The notes under the pieces were generated by a model, which did no database searches, was not told the origin of the DNA, and saw only the letters and a list, made by a program, of their open reading frames with translations. From assembly GCA_025360895.1 (NCBI GenBank), contig JANYBF010000232.1, forward strand, positions 1-23,596: a stretch of DNA of 23,596 bases. Reading direction: 5' to 3'. The translations under genes and the position numbers were made by a program. This DNA is from Verrucomicrobiota bacterium (GTDB lineage: Bacteria > Verrucomicrobiota > Verrucomicrobiia > Limisphaerales > JADLHS01). Every line of letters starts with the position of its first letter. Position 1 is the first letter of the stretch. Shown here one piece after another: positions 1 to 8,157 of this stretch.

Positions 1-140
1 CACTCAACCGCGTTTCAAGTCCGGCCCCGGGTGCATCCCGGCTCGATGGTTAAGGGAAGTTGGAACCAGACCGCGCCGGCGGTTACGCTTCGGAATCTTG
101 CACTCGACCACGTCGTTCATCCCGTTATGATGCCCGAAAA

Positions 141-1391
141 ATGCGCCTGATCTACATTGCCTCCACCGCCGCCCTGCCCTTGCTGCTGGCGGCCATGTCC
201 ACAACCGCCGCCAACTGGCCGCAATGGCGCGGACCGAACGGCGATGGCATCAGTCCGGAGACCAATGTCCCGGTCAAATGGAGCGCGACGGAAAATGTGG
301 TCTGGGTGACCGCCGTTCCCGGCGAGGGGCATTCCTCGCCGGTGGTGTGGCGGGACAGCGTATTTCTCACCACTGCCATGGCCGATTCCAAAGAGCGACA
401 ACTCCTGCGTTTTAACACGCAGGCGGGTAAAATTCTCTGGCAACGCCCGGTGGTAACCACTGCGGTCGAGTCCATGCACCAGGAAAATAGTTCCGCTTCC
501 TCGACACCGGTCACCGATGGCGAACTCGTTTACACTTCGTTTCAAAGCGGCAAACGCGTGGACCTGCAAGCTTATGACTTCACCGGCAAGCCGATTTGGG
601 CGGCGCAACCGTTGGAATTCAACGGCGAACACGGTTACAGCTACACACCGTTGCTGTACCACGATCTGCTGATCTTTGATTGCCGCCAGGAAGGCGAGGC
701 GGCGTTGCTCGCGCTGGATAAACGCACCGGCAAAGTACGCTGGCGCGTGGAACCCCAGCGGCGGCGTATTTCCCATATCACCCCGCTGCTGATCAACGAC
801 CGGGGCCGGGTGCAGATCATTGTGTGTGGGAGCGACGAAATTCGCAGTGTAAACCCGGACACCGGGGCGACGTGGTGGTGGTGTCGCGGGCCGTCCGATG
901 TGGCGGTGGCCGGATTGAGTTACGGCGACGGACTACTATTCGCATCGGCTGGCTATCCCAATCGCACCCGGATGGCGGTGCGCGTGGATGGCAACGGAGA
1001 CGTGACCGAAACCCACGTCGCGTGGAAACTCCACCGTCAGGCGTCGTACGTGCCATCGCCGGTTTATCACGCCGGCCACTTTTACTCGATCCTCGATGAC
1101 GGTATGCTCTTTTGTTTTAATGCCAAAACGGGCGACACCGTTTGGGAGCAACGTCTGGGAGGTCGTTTTCGTTCTTCGCTGGTGCTGGCCGCCGGCAAGA
1201 TTTACGCGACCAACGATAAAGGCATAACCACGGTGTTCCGCGCCACCTCGCAGGGATTTGAATCCGTGGCCGTGAACGATCTAGGAGAATTCTGTTACAC
1301 CACGCCAGCGATTGCCGAGGGAAGAATTTATCTGCGCACGGGCAAGCACCTTTATTGCATTGCCTCGGAAACGGCCGCGATTTCCAAATAA
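141..1391 (+). CDS. Secreted PQQ-binding-like beta-propeller protein
   Basis: The 416-residue product starts with a signal peptide (basic MR, a hydrophobic run, then AMSTTAA before NWPQWRG), so it is probably periplasmic or exported. The mature N-terminus WPQWRGPNGDG, and recurring propeller-blade phrases such as TGKVRWRVE and TGDTVWEQ, are typical of the PQQ-like (YncE/BamB-like) beta-propeller proteins that are abundant in Verrucomicrobia and Planctomycetes. These are often scaffolds or putative dehydrogenase-like proteins; the substrate cannot be read from the sequence, and cofactor binding is not shown. I chose the ATG at 141 because it places the signal peptide at the N-terminus. A longer frame from a TTG at 60 would add 27 charged residues in front of it. 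There is no Shine-Dalgarno motif upstream. It converges on the lipoprotein gene at 1440-1874 and has no obvious partner. Confidence 0.88.
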   Translation: MRLIYIASTAALPLLLAAMSTTAANWPQWRGPNGDGISPETNVPVKWSATENVVWVTAVPGEGHSSPVVWRDSVFLTTAMADSKERQLLRFNTQAGKILWQRPVVTTAVESMHQENSSASSTPVTDGELVYTSFQSGKRVDLQAYDFTGKPIWAAQPLEFNGEHGYSYTPLLYHDLLIFDCRQEGEAALLALDKRTGKVRWRVEPQRRRISHITPLLINDRGRVQIIVCGSDEIRSVNPDTGATWWWCRGPSDVAVAGLSYGDGLLFASAGYPNRTRMAVRVDGNGDVTETHVAWKLHRQASYVPSPVYHAGHFYSILDDGMLFCFNAKTGDTVWEQRLGGRFRSSLVLAAGKIYATNDKGITTVFRATSQGFESVAVNDLGEFCYTTPAIAEGRIYLRTGKHLYCIASETAAISK

Positions 1392-1439
1392 TCTCCGGCG
1401 ACTAATCCCTTGAACCTTTACGGTCGTGAGAATTTTAGC

Positions 1440-1874
1440 TCAAACTTTCGACTGAAGCCCAACTATTGGAAACGGCAGGCCCGCGAAGCCAAAGACCGGT
1501 AAATCTGGCCCGCCGCTCAAATCCGCCGGCGCACCCACGGTTTCTGGCAGCGAATGATAAGGCTGATTTTCTCCAACCTCTTGGTGCATGGCCAACCATA
1601 GAAAATACCAATGCCGCTGCTTGGGTGGTTTCGACGGGGTAAACGTTTTCTGCTCTTCGCGGGCCATTGATGCCGGGGCGATCACTCGCACCTGGCCGGC
1701 CGACAACTCGCTTTCCTTGCCCTGAGCATTCTTGAAGTGATAGCGCCCGTCCGCGAGCTTTGGCTTGCCGTACGCATCAATCTGCGAACCATTACTCAAC
1801 GTCACCACGTAGTGGCGCGCACACCCGGAGAGTGCCAGGCCGCTCAGTAGAAGCAGGAACAATAATTTATTCAT
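1440..1874 (-). CDS. YgdI/YgdR-family lipoprotein with long C-terminal extension
   Basis: A 144-residue lipoprotein. The signal peptide ends in a lipobox L-S-G-C with the lipidated cysteine at residue 18 and Ala at +2, which would favour outer-membrane sorting by the usual Lol rule. Residues about 20-66 match the small SH3-like YgdI/YgdR (DUF903) fold: Y-V-V-T-L-S-N-G, then a Y-G-K-P-K turn, Y-H-F-K-N-A-Q-G-K and a closing V-R-V-I strand. Enterobacterial members end about there. This one continues for about 75 residues, with an aromatic stretch (HWYFLWLAMHQ) and a Gly/Pro-rich end. Function of the family is unknown. The gene points away from the secreted protein gene upstream of it by 121 bp, so it may be co-transcribed with 1996-2784. 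Confidence 0.8.
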   Translation of the reverse strand: MNKLLFLLLLSGLALSGCARHYVVTLSNGSQIDAYGKPKLADGRYHFKNAQGKESELSAGQVRVIAPASMAREEQKTFTPSKPPKQRHWYFLWLAMHQEVGENQPYHSLPETVGAPADLSGGPDLPVFGFAGLPFPIVGLQSKV

Positions 1875-1995
1875 ACGTACCAGTTGTTACAATAAATGGG
1901 CCACGCGCCCTCTTGGTTGAACTGCCGAACGACCCGCGACGGGCTTTGTTTGCCAAACGTCCCTGCCAACCTTTCTTGCCTCGGGCAGCGACTGC

Positions 1996-2784
1996 TTACT
2001 TCAAATGCCAGTAAAGCGTGTAACGCCACTGACCTTCAGGCTTGAATTCCTTCGAACCGCTGTCGGTGATCGTAAAGCTGCCGTCACTCCGGTTGTCCAT
2101 GTCCTCGCCGCACTCGTCGCCCGCCAAGTCATCGAGTTTCAAGACGAACTTACAGGTCGCGTCCGGGCCGACGTTGGGAATGGTCAAATCGGTCACAATG
2201 GTCACGCCATCCTTTTCGTAAGTCTTGTCCGGAACGTTGAATCGTTTGGTCGCGGCGCCCACCGTGGCATCAAAACAAAGGTAGTATTCCGTGGACTGGG
2301 GTGACTTGTGCATCACGATTTTGTCAATGACCAGCCCCTTGGCCTCTTCCATGGCGGCTGTCCGGACATACTTGGTGGCCGTCGGGGGTTCCGGCCGTTC
2401 CTTGTCGAAATTCGCCGCCACCGTCATTTCATTGCCATCCAGCGAGTAGATGACCGCACGCTCGTCGTCCACCTCTTGCAGATCGGTGGCCGACGTTCCG
2501 CCTTTTAGATTGTAAAATTTGGCGGTCTTAAAAGGTCCCAAGTTCTCGGCCTTGACTTCACCCTCGGCGTAAAGCGCGGTCTGCCCGCCATCGCGGACGA
2601 TTTCAAACGTAAATTTGTTTTTCTTGATCTCCAGGACCTGCTTGAAGGTCTGGCCTTGGGCCTCTACTTTAGCGACCCATTTTCCGGCGAGTGCGTCCAA
2701 CTCATTGGCCAAAGCGGTCAGCGGGCCGAGGGCGGAAAGGACAACGGCGATCGTAAGACTTGAGATATTATTTTTATGTTTCAT
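1996..2784 (-). CDS. Secreted protein of unknown function (TIGR03067-like N-terminal part)
   Basis: A 262-residue product with a signal peptide (MKHKNN, hydrophobic core, cleavage likely after LTALA before NELDAL). Residues about 27-140 begin LDALAGKWVAKVEAQG, followed by strands and a Y-V-R end. This resembles the lipocalin-like TIGR03067 domain (L-x-G-x-W opening) common in Planctomycetes and Verrucomicrobia; the match is by eye. A second part (about 150-262) carries three Cys residues and looks all-beta. No catalytic motif is recognised. I chose the ATG at 2784 for the signal peptide. The open frame continues 82 codons further upstream to 3030, but those codons precede the signal peptide and do not look like this protein. 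Confidence 0.75.
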   Translation of the reverse strand: MKHKNNISSLTIAVVLSALGPLTALANELDALAGKWVAKVEAQGQTFKQVLEIKKNKFTFEIVRDGGQTALYAEGEVKAENLGPFKTAKFYNLKGGTSATDLQEVDDERAVIYSLDGNEMTVAANFDKERPEPPTATKYVRTAAMEEAKGLVIDKIVMHKSPQSTEYYLCFDATVGAATKRFNVPDKTYEKDGVTIVTDLTIPNVGPDATCKFVLKLDDLAGDECGEDMDNRSDGSFTITDSGSKEFKPEGQWRYTLYWHLK

Positions 2785-3085
2785 AGGCTTGGTTTGATTG
2801 CCGACGGCGGAGAGTTTTTGGCACGCGGCGGAGCCGGATGCAAGGTAAATTAAGAAATGCATTGGTGTCGTTGCGGATCGAACGACGAAGTCCTGCCGTT
2901 CCGAGTCTGACTCACACCCGGTTTTTACCGGCTTCACCACGTATAATAGTCCGCAAACGAAAACCGCGGGAGCCAGTTTCGTGGCTGCCGGGGTTTGAAT
3001 GTTTATGCGGAGCGGCGGCCGGGAAACCAACGCCGACGATTTCGAGTTGCGACGCTCTACCGAGCCACCGCTACGATGCCCAAAA
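2785..3085. other. 301-bp gene-free stretch between enolase and the secreted protein gene
   Basis: No gene can be supported here. The minus strand stays open through most of it, but the predicted peptide has no recognised domain. It contains small perfect hairpins: CCGGT/ACCGG with a four-base loop near 2919-2932, and AGCCA/TGGCT with a six-base loop near 2971-2986. A tRNA-D-arm-like string occurs near 3051-3066 on the minus strand but lacks a T arm. The stretch looks like repeat-derived or degraded sequence carrying the leader of the secreted protein gene. Confidence 0.4.
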
Positions 3086-4375
3086 TTAGCACCGCTTTGG
3101 CAGCGCGCTCAGGCCGGCGTAAACTGCGTTTTTGCCGAGCAATTGTTCGATGCGCAAGAGTTGATTGTATTTCGCCAGACGATCCGAGCGGCTGAGGGAG
3201 CCGGTTTTGATCTGGCCGCAGTTCGTCGCGACGGCGATGTCGGCGATGGTCGCGTCTTCGGTCTCACCGGAGCGATGCGAGAGAACCGCGGTGTATTTGT
3301 GCGTCTGCGCAAGTTCGACGGCATCGAGCGTCTCTGTGAGCGAACCGATCTGGTTCACCTTCACGAGAATCGAATTGGCGGTGCCGGTATCAATGCCCTT
3401 CTGAAGGAACTTCACGTTTGTCACAAAGAGATCGTCGCCGACGAGTTGGACTTTGTCACCGAGCTTGTCGGTGAGCAGCTTCCAGTGTTTCCAATCGCCC
3501 TCCGCGCAGCCGTCTTCAATGCTGACGATGGGATACTTGGCGCAAAGTTTCGCGTAGAAATCCACCAGTTGAACACCGGAGATGGTTTTGCCGGTGCTCT
3601 TCTTGAACGTGTAGGTACCGTCGTGGTTGTAAAACTCGGACGCCGCGACATCGAGTGCGAAGAAAATTTGTTTACCGAGCTTGTAGCCCGCCTGGCTCAC
3701 GGCGAGCGACATGGAGTCCATGGCGTCTTCCACGCTGTTGAGCTTGGGCGCGAAACCGCCTTCGTCCCCGACGGCGGTGCTGAGGCCGCGCTTTTTAAGC
3801 ACGGACTTGAGCGAATGGAACACTTCCGTGATCGCACGCAGTCCTTCGCTGAACGTCGGCAGGCCAAGCGGCATGATCATGAATTCCTGGAAATCAATTG
3901 GCGCATCCGAGTGCGCGCCGCCGTTGATGACGTTGGCCATCGGGACCGGCAGCACTTTCGCATTCGGTCCGCCAAGGTATTTGAAGAGCGGCACATCGAG
4001 GCACGCGGCGGCGGCTTTCGCGTTCGCCAACGACACGGCGAGAATCGCGTTCGCGCCCAGTTTGGACTTGGTCTCCGTCCCATCGAGCTTGAGCATCCGG
4101 GCATCCACGGAGAGTTGATCCAAGGCGTCCATGCCGCGCAGCGCGGGGAGGATTTTGGTGTTCACGTTGGCCACGGCTTTGCTGACGCCTTTGCCAAGAT
4201 AACGTTTCTTGTCGCCGTCACGCAGCTCAATGGCTTCATGTTCACCAGTGCTCGCGCCTGACGGCACGGCCGCACGGCCGACAGTGCCGCTGGCCAGCGT
4301 CACGTCCACTTCCACGGTTGGATTACCGCGCGAATCAAGGATCTCGCGCGCCTGGATATTCTGAATCTTTGTCAT
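3086..4375 (-). CDS. eno: Enolase (phosphopyruvate hydratase)
   Basis: A 429-residue enolase, the normal family length, converting 2-phosphoglycerate to phosphoenolpyruvate in glycolysis in the cytoplasm. The substrate loop SGASTG is at about 39-44, and NGGAHSDAPIDFQEFM at 151-166 holds the active-site His. The catalytic pair is Glu205 (GDEGGFAP) and Lys339 (ILVKVNQIG). Mg ligands are Asp242 (ALDVAASEF), Glu287 (SIEDGC) and Asp314 (VGDDLF). LSHRSGET and Lys390 (GQIKTGS) complete the site. The ATG at 4375 gives the standard N-terminus (TKIQNIQAREILDSRGNPT); the frame could start 8-9 codons earlier, but those residues are not enolase-like. A promoter is visible upstream at 4454-4481. No Shine-Dalgarno motif precedes the start. 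Confidence 0.98.
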   Translation of the reverse strand: MTKIQNIQAREILDSRGNPTVEVDVTLASGTVGRAAVPSGASTGEHEAIELRDGDKKRYLGKGVSKAVANVNTKILPALRGMDALDQLSVDARMLKLDGTETKSKLGANAILAVSLANAKAAAACLDVPLFKYLGGPNAKVLPVPMANVINGGAHSDAPIDFQEFMIMPLGLPTFSEGLRAITEVFHSLKSVLKKRGLSTAVGDEGGFAPKLNSVEDAMDSMSLAVSQAGYKLGKQIFFALDVAASEFYNHDGTYTFKKSTGKTISGVQLVDFYAKLCAKYPIVSIEDGCAEGDWKHWKLLTDKLGDKVQLVGDDLFVTNVKFLQKGIDTGTANSILVKVNQIGSLTETLDAVELAQTHKYTAVLSHRSGETEDATIADIAVATNCGQIKTGSLSRSDRLAKYNQLLRIEQLLGKNAVYAGLSALPKRC

Positions 4376-4453
4376 AGTTGGGTCGCGTTGGGAGCTCATC
4401 AAATCGAAGAATGCTGATTGCCCTTCTGATCGCGAAGTCCCGAAGCACGGATG

Positions 4454-4481
4454 ATAATAGTGGGCGGATGGAGTGAGTCAA
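4454..4481 (-). promoter_or_regulatory. Sigma70-type promoter for enolase
   Basis: On the minus strand, TTGACT (4481-4476) is followed by a 16-bp spacer and TATTAT (4459-4454), five of six consensus matches for each box. Transcription would begin near 4447 and leave a leader of about 70 nt before the enolase ATG. It is the clearest promoter in the window and lies in the gap shared with the divergent TPR gene. Confidence 0.6.
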
Positions 4482-4551
4482 GAAGGCCGTTTTTCAAACA
4501 CTCGAAGGATTGACACCGAGCCAGGAACGGCTCAGTCTCAACCTCAGTCGT

Positions 4552-5580
4552 ATGAATACTTCTCCAAATTTCAAGCGCGGATGGTATCGGCTTCCGCTGG
4601 GCCTGCTGTGCGCGGTTCTTACTCTGGCCAGCGGGCAATTGCAGGCCGAAGAGCCACTGCCCGAAACCGTCGTCACCTCCAATGACACCCTGCGCTCCTA
4701 TTTGCAACTGCAGGAGCAATTGCACGCCACGCAACTCGCGCTGGAACGCAATCGCCAGGAATCCGAAGCCGTGGCGATCCGTAATGCGGAGGCCGTGGCG
4801 GCGCGATTTCAGGCCATCGAACAGGCACTGACCGCCAAGCGCAGCAATGAGCTTGAAACCCTGGAGCAGCGGATGCAAAGCACGAACCGACTATTGCTCA
4901 TCGTAGCGGGCACCATTGCGGCGGTGGGATTCCTGGTCTTGCTGTTGACGGCCTATCTGCAATGGCGCGCGGTGAACCAGCTCGCGGAGTTTTCCACCAT
5001 GGTGGCGACTGCGAGTCGGGCCGCACGGCCGACGACAGTACCCGAGGCGCAATTGCTCGGCGCCGGAACAACGGCCCAGTCCAATACCCGCCTGTTCGGC
5101 GCCTTGACCAGCCTGGAAAAACGGATTTTGGAACTAGAACACACCACCCATCCGCCTTTGCGGAGCGGAGCGGTCGCCGATGCCGCCCCCAATGGCAATG
5201 GCACGCATGGCGGCCACGGCGCGCAGGCCAACGGCGATTCGCATGAAGGCGAAGGGGACCACAACAACCTGTTGCTCGCCAAGGGACAATCCTTGTTGAA
5301 TCTGGACAAAGCCGGTGAAGCACTCGCCTGCTTCGAGGCCGTGCTCCAGGCGGAACCAAACCACGGGGAGGCGTTGGTCAAGAAGGGCATCGCCCTCGAA
5401 CAATTGCGACAGGTGGACGAAGCGCTCCGCTGCTACGATCAAGCCATCACCGCCAATGGCGGACTTACCATCGCCTATCTGCAAAAGGGCGGCTTGTTCA
5501 ATCGCCTGGAGCGCTATGAAGAAGCGTTGCAATGCTATGAACAGGCGCTGCATTCCCAGGAACAAGCCCAAGTGTCTTGA
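4552..5580 (+). CDS. Membrane-anchored TPR protein
   Basis: A 342-residue protein. A signal-like hydrophobic segment at about 13-31 ends in LQA-EEPLP. A helical, probably coiled-coil stretch (about 45-112, rich in Gln/Glu/Ala) leads to a clear transmembrane helix at about 113-136 (LLLIVAGTIAAVGFLVLLLTAYL). A second linker, including a Gly/His/Asn-rich run near 215-240, leads to at least three TPR units in the last 100 residues (EALACFEAVLQAEPNHGEAL, EALRCYDQAI, EALQCYEQAL). The TPRs would serve as a protein-binding platform; the partner is unknown. The ATG at 4552 is preferred over a TTG at 4510. It is transcribed divergently from enolase, and no functional link to glycolysis is implied. Confidence 0.8.
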   Translation: MNTSPNFKRGWYRLPLGLLCAVLTLASGQLQAEEPLPETVVTSNDTLRSYLQLQEQLHATQLALERNRQESEAVAIRNAEAVAARFQAIEQALTAKRSNELETLEQRMQSTNRLLLIVAGTIAAVGFLVLLLTAYLQWRAVNQLAEFSTMVATASRAARPTTVPEAQLLGAGTTAQSNTRLFGALTSLEKRILELEHTTHPPLRSGAVADAAPNGNGTHGGHGAQANGDSHEGEGDHNNLLLAKGQSLLNLDKAGEALACFEAVLQAEPNHGEALVKKGIALEQLRQVDEALRCYDQAITANGGLTIAYLQKGGLFNRLERYEEALQCYEQALHSQEQAQVS

Positions 5581-5693
5581 GTGGCGTACCGGCCTCCGGC
5601 CCCGGGCCATTGAAAGGTTGATTACTGGGTGCGGCCGAAGTGTGACCGGCAATAACGACTTCTGGCGATTTGTAAATCACCCTTCCGTTCGCA

Positions 5694-7805
5694 CTACACA
5701 AACACAATCTCCGTCGTCGCCGCCTTCTCATCCCAACCGCGCGTTGGATCAGACGTGACGGACGAAATGTCTTTGATGGAAATCTGCCGGCCGCGGGTCT
5801 TCGGTGACTTGATCTCGATCTTGGACGGGTCGCACGTCTGCTGATTGATCTTCTGATGTGGCGCGGGTTTGTAGCGGACGTAGAGCACCTTCGGCGTGTC
5901 GGGCGCGAAGTAGAGGATGCGCGACTTGTCCGGGATGCAGAGATACGCCTTGTTCATGATTGTGCCGCCGAACTTGAACCTTTTGAGATAACTCGCTTTG
6001 CGGTCCGTGTAGGCGCAGGTGAACACCGTCTCGCGATCCGGCAAGCCACAATAGAACAACTCCGGCCCGACGAATAATTTCTCCGGCAACTCGGCCACCT
6101 TGTAAGTGCCGTCCTTAAACACGAGCAGGATCTTGTCGAACTTCGTGCATTCCAGTTTGAATTCCTCGCCGCTCACCTTGTAGCCCACGTAACCGCTCTC
6201 GCGATCGTACGCGACCTTGAACGACTTGAACGCCACCGCCTTCACGTCCACTTCTTCGTGGCGCGCGGACTTGGTGGTCAGGCGCGGATAGAGCGGGCCG
6301 TATTTCTCCAGCAACGTTTCGAGGTGGCCAATCACATACTTTGTGAGGCTCTTGAGATTTTTCAGCGTCTCGGCGAGGTCGGCTTTGACCTTCTCCATCT
6401 CCTCGCGATGCTTGTTAATGTCAAACAACGAAATACGGCGGATCCGAACCTGCAACAAACGCTCCACATCCGCGTCAATGATGTCGCGCACAAGCTGGCG
6501 CTTGAACGGCTTGAAGCCTTCATAGACGGCCGCCGTGACAGCTTCGGACGTTTTACATTTCTCAATCAACTTGTAGATCCGTTCTTCGATGAAGATTCGC
6601 TCCAACGTGCGGTAATGCAGTTCGTCGAGCAGGTTCTTCTCGCGCAACTCCAGTTCGCGCTTGAGGATGCGGACGAGTTGATCGGTATTCTCACGCAACA
6701 CCTCGCTCACGGTCAGTTCGACCGGACGATTGTCCTTGATGACAATGATGCGGCTGGAAATGGAAACTTCGCAATCGGTGAAAGCATAAAGCGCATCCAC
6801 CAGCTTCTCTGCATCCACGCCGGTCGGACACTTGATCTCGATCTCGACATTCTCCGACGTGAAATCATTGATGGACTTCACCTTCAACTTGCCCTTTTGC
6901 ACCGCGTCTTCGATGGATGCGATGAGCGACTCGGTCGTGGTCGTGGGCGGAATTTCTTTGATGACGACGGTGGATTCGTCCTTGGTCTTGATCTTGGCGC
7001 GGACTTTGACCGTGCCTTTCCCGTCCAGATAATCCCGCGCGTCCATCAGGCCGCCGGTGGTGAAATCCGGCAGACACTTGAACGGCTGCTGTTTGAGAAT
7101 CGCGATCTGCGCTTCCAGCAACTCTGGAAAATTGTGCGACAAAATCCGCGTACTCAAACCAACCGCGATGCCCTCCGTGCCCAACATGAGCACGAGCGGC
7201 AATTTGCACGGCAGCGTCACCGGTTCTTTGTTGCGTCCATCGTAACTCGAAACGAACTCGGTCATCTCGTCGTTGAATAATTCCGTGCGCGCAAGTTCCG
7301 TAAGCCGACATTCGATGTAACGCGGCGCAGCCGCAGGATCGCCGGTGAAGATGTTGCCGAAGTTACCCTGACCTTCGATGAGATAACGCTTGTTGGTGAG
7401 CGCCACCAAGGCGTCTTCGATGGATACATCGCCGTGCGGATGGTACTGCGCGCAGTGACCAGAAATTGTTTTAACTTTATTAAAACGGCCGTCATCTTTC
7501 TGATGCATTGACCAGAGAATGCGCCGCTGCACGGGCTTCAAACCGTCCGCCAGATTCGGAATCGCGCGGTCGCGGATGACGTAGCTGGCGTAATCCAGAA
7601 ACCCGCGATCCACCCGCGTGTGCAAGCCGATGCCAAGCTGCTTCGGATCAAACGGCTTGTGGACGACAGCCTCGACCACTTCGGCGACGACGTGGTCCGC
7701 ACGGTTACCATTTGCATCGGCGGGTTTCTTCGCGGGCGCAGGTTTCGCGCCTTCGATGGACAATTCCGGTTGGTCGGATTCTTTTTTATTCTTGGCTGAA
7801 CTCAT
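5694..7805 (-). CDS. parC: Type IIA topoisomerase A subunit, ParC-like
   Basis: A 703-residue DNA-breaking and rejoining subunit. After a Lys/Ala-rich leader of about 50 residues come the winged-helix/tower domains: DRAIPNLADGLKPVQRRIL, then YHPHGDVSIEDALV, then AAAPRYIECRL with the catalytic Tyr163 after its conserved Arg. GTEGIAVGLSTRILSHN follows, and a coiled-coil region lies at about 380-480. The C-terminal domain is short and has no GyrA box (QRRGGKG), so it should not wrap DNA like gyrase; with a complete GyrA elsewhere in the window, a topoisomerase IV-like decatenase is the best call. The expected ATPase partner (ParE) is not adjacent. At the position of E. coli GyrA Ser83 it has Val127, while Asp131 matches Asp87. 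The start is the ATG at 7805; no Shine-Dalgarno motif is seen. Confidence 0.9.
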   Translation of the reverse strand: MSSAKNKKESDQPELSIEGAKPAPAKKPADANGNRADHVVAEVVEAVVHKPFDPKQLGIGLHTRVDRGFLDYASYVIRDRAIPNLADGLKPVQRRILWSMHQKDDGRFNKVKTISGHCAQYHPHGDVSIEDALVALTNKRYLIEGQGNFGNIFTGDPAAAPRYIECRLTELARTELFNDEMTEFVSSYDGRNKEPVTLPCKLPLVLMLGTEGIAVGLSTRILSHNFPELLEAQIAILKQQPFKCLPDFTTGGLMDARDYLDGKGTVKVRAKIKTKDESTVVIKEIPPTTTTESLIASIEDAVQKGKLKVKSINDFTSENVEIEIKCPTGVDAEKLVDALYAFTDCEVSISSRIIVIKDNRPVELTVSEVLRENTDQLVRILKRELELREKNLLDELHYRTLERIFIEERIYKLIEKCKTSEAVTAAVYEGFKPFKRQLVRDIIDADVERLLQVRIRRISLFDINKHREEMEKVKADLAETLKNLKSLTKYVIGHLETLLEKYGPLYPRLTTKSARHEEVDVKAVAFKSFKVAYDRESGYVGYKVSGEEFKLECTKFDKILLVFKDGTYKVAELPEKLFVGPELFYCGLPDRETVFTCAYTDRKASYLKRFKFGGTIMNKAYLCIPDKSRILYFAPDTPKVLYVRYKPAPHQKINQQTCDPSKIEIKSPKTRGRQISIKDISSVTSDPTRGWDEKAATTEIVFV

Positions 7806-8157
7806 GAGCGGCGCGCATTAAGCCAGAAGCAGGCGGACGCGGCAAGATTCTCGCACGGTAAATTTTAATCCAGCGAACAAACACCCGGCCCGGTGCGGGC
7901 GCCGTAACGCATGATGTCCACGACATTTTCCGCCAGCCTCGGGCGATGGAAAATGAGACAAAGCGTTAAACCAGTTTACGCACACCCGCTCAATCAGCGC
8001 GTTGCCGATGGTCACCGCAGCGGCAGGATCATCCCCGGCAACGTCATGGACGACTTCCTCCAGGTCCACACCGACTGGCGGTGAGAAGCCTGTTTTGCAG
8101 CCCATGTAGCCAATCGTTGGGATCGTCTGGACGCGCCGCTCTTTTATCTTCAATCGG
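7806..8157. other. 352-bp gap with coding-like remnants on the minus strand
   Basis: No intact gene can be supported. On the minus strand one frame stays open from about 8153 to 7818 from a TTG; its first 60 codons look protein-like (for example VDLEEVVHDVAGDD and AAAVTIGNALIERV). After about 7966 a different frame looks more protein-like (RLAENVVDIMRYGARTGPGV, then CSLD and a TAA at 7865). That pattern suggests a frameshifted gene fragment or a decayed insertion, but I recognise no family. The last 60 bp should contain the leader of the ParC-like gene. Confidence 0.3.

Noticed and set aside
98..131. TTGCAC and TATGAT upstream of the beta-propeller gene as a promoter
   Set aside because: The spacer is 22 bp, too long for a sigma70 promoter.
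2942..2947. TATAAT on the plus strand
   Set aside because: No -35 box lies at a proper distance and there is no plus-strand gene downstream; the minus-strand reading (ATTATA) also lacks a -35 box.
3000..3075. tRNA-like string on the minus strand (GGCTCGGTAGAGC resembling a D arm)
   Set aside because: There is no TTCNA-type T loop and no pairing 7-bp acceptor stem, so a cloverleaf cannot be drawn.
2999..4261. 420-codon open frame on the plus strand opposite enolase
   Set aside because: It is antisense to an unmistakable enolase and reads as a low-complexity Arg/Gly/Val-rich peptide with no domain; a shadow of GC-rich codon use.
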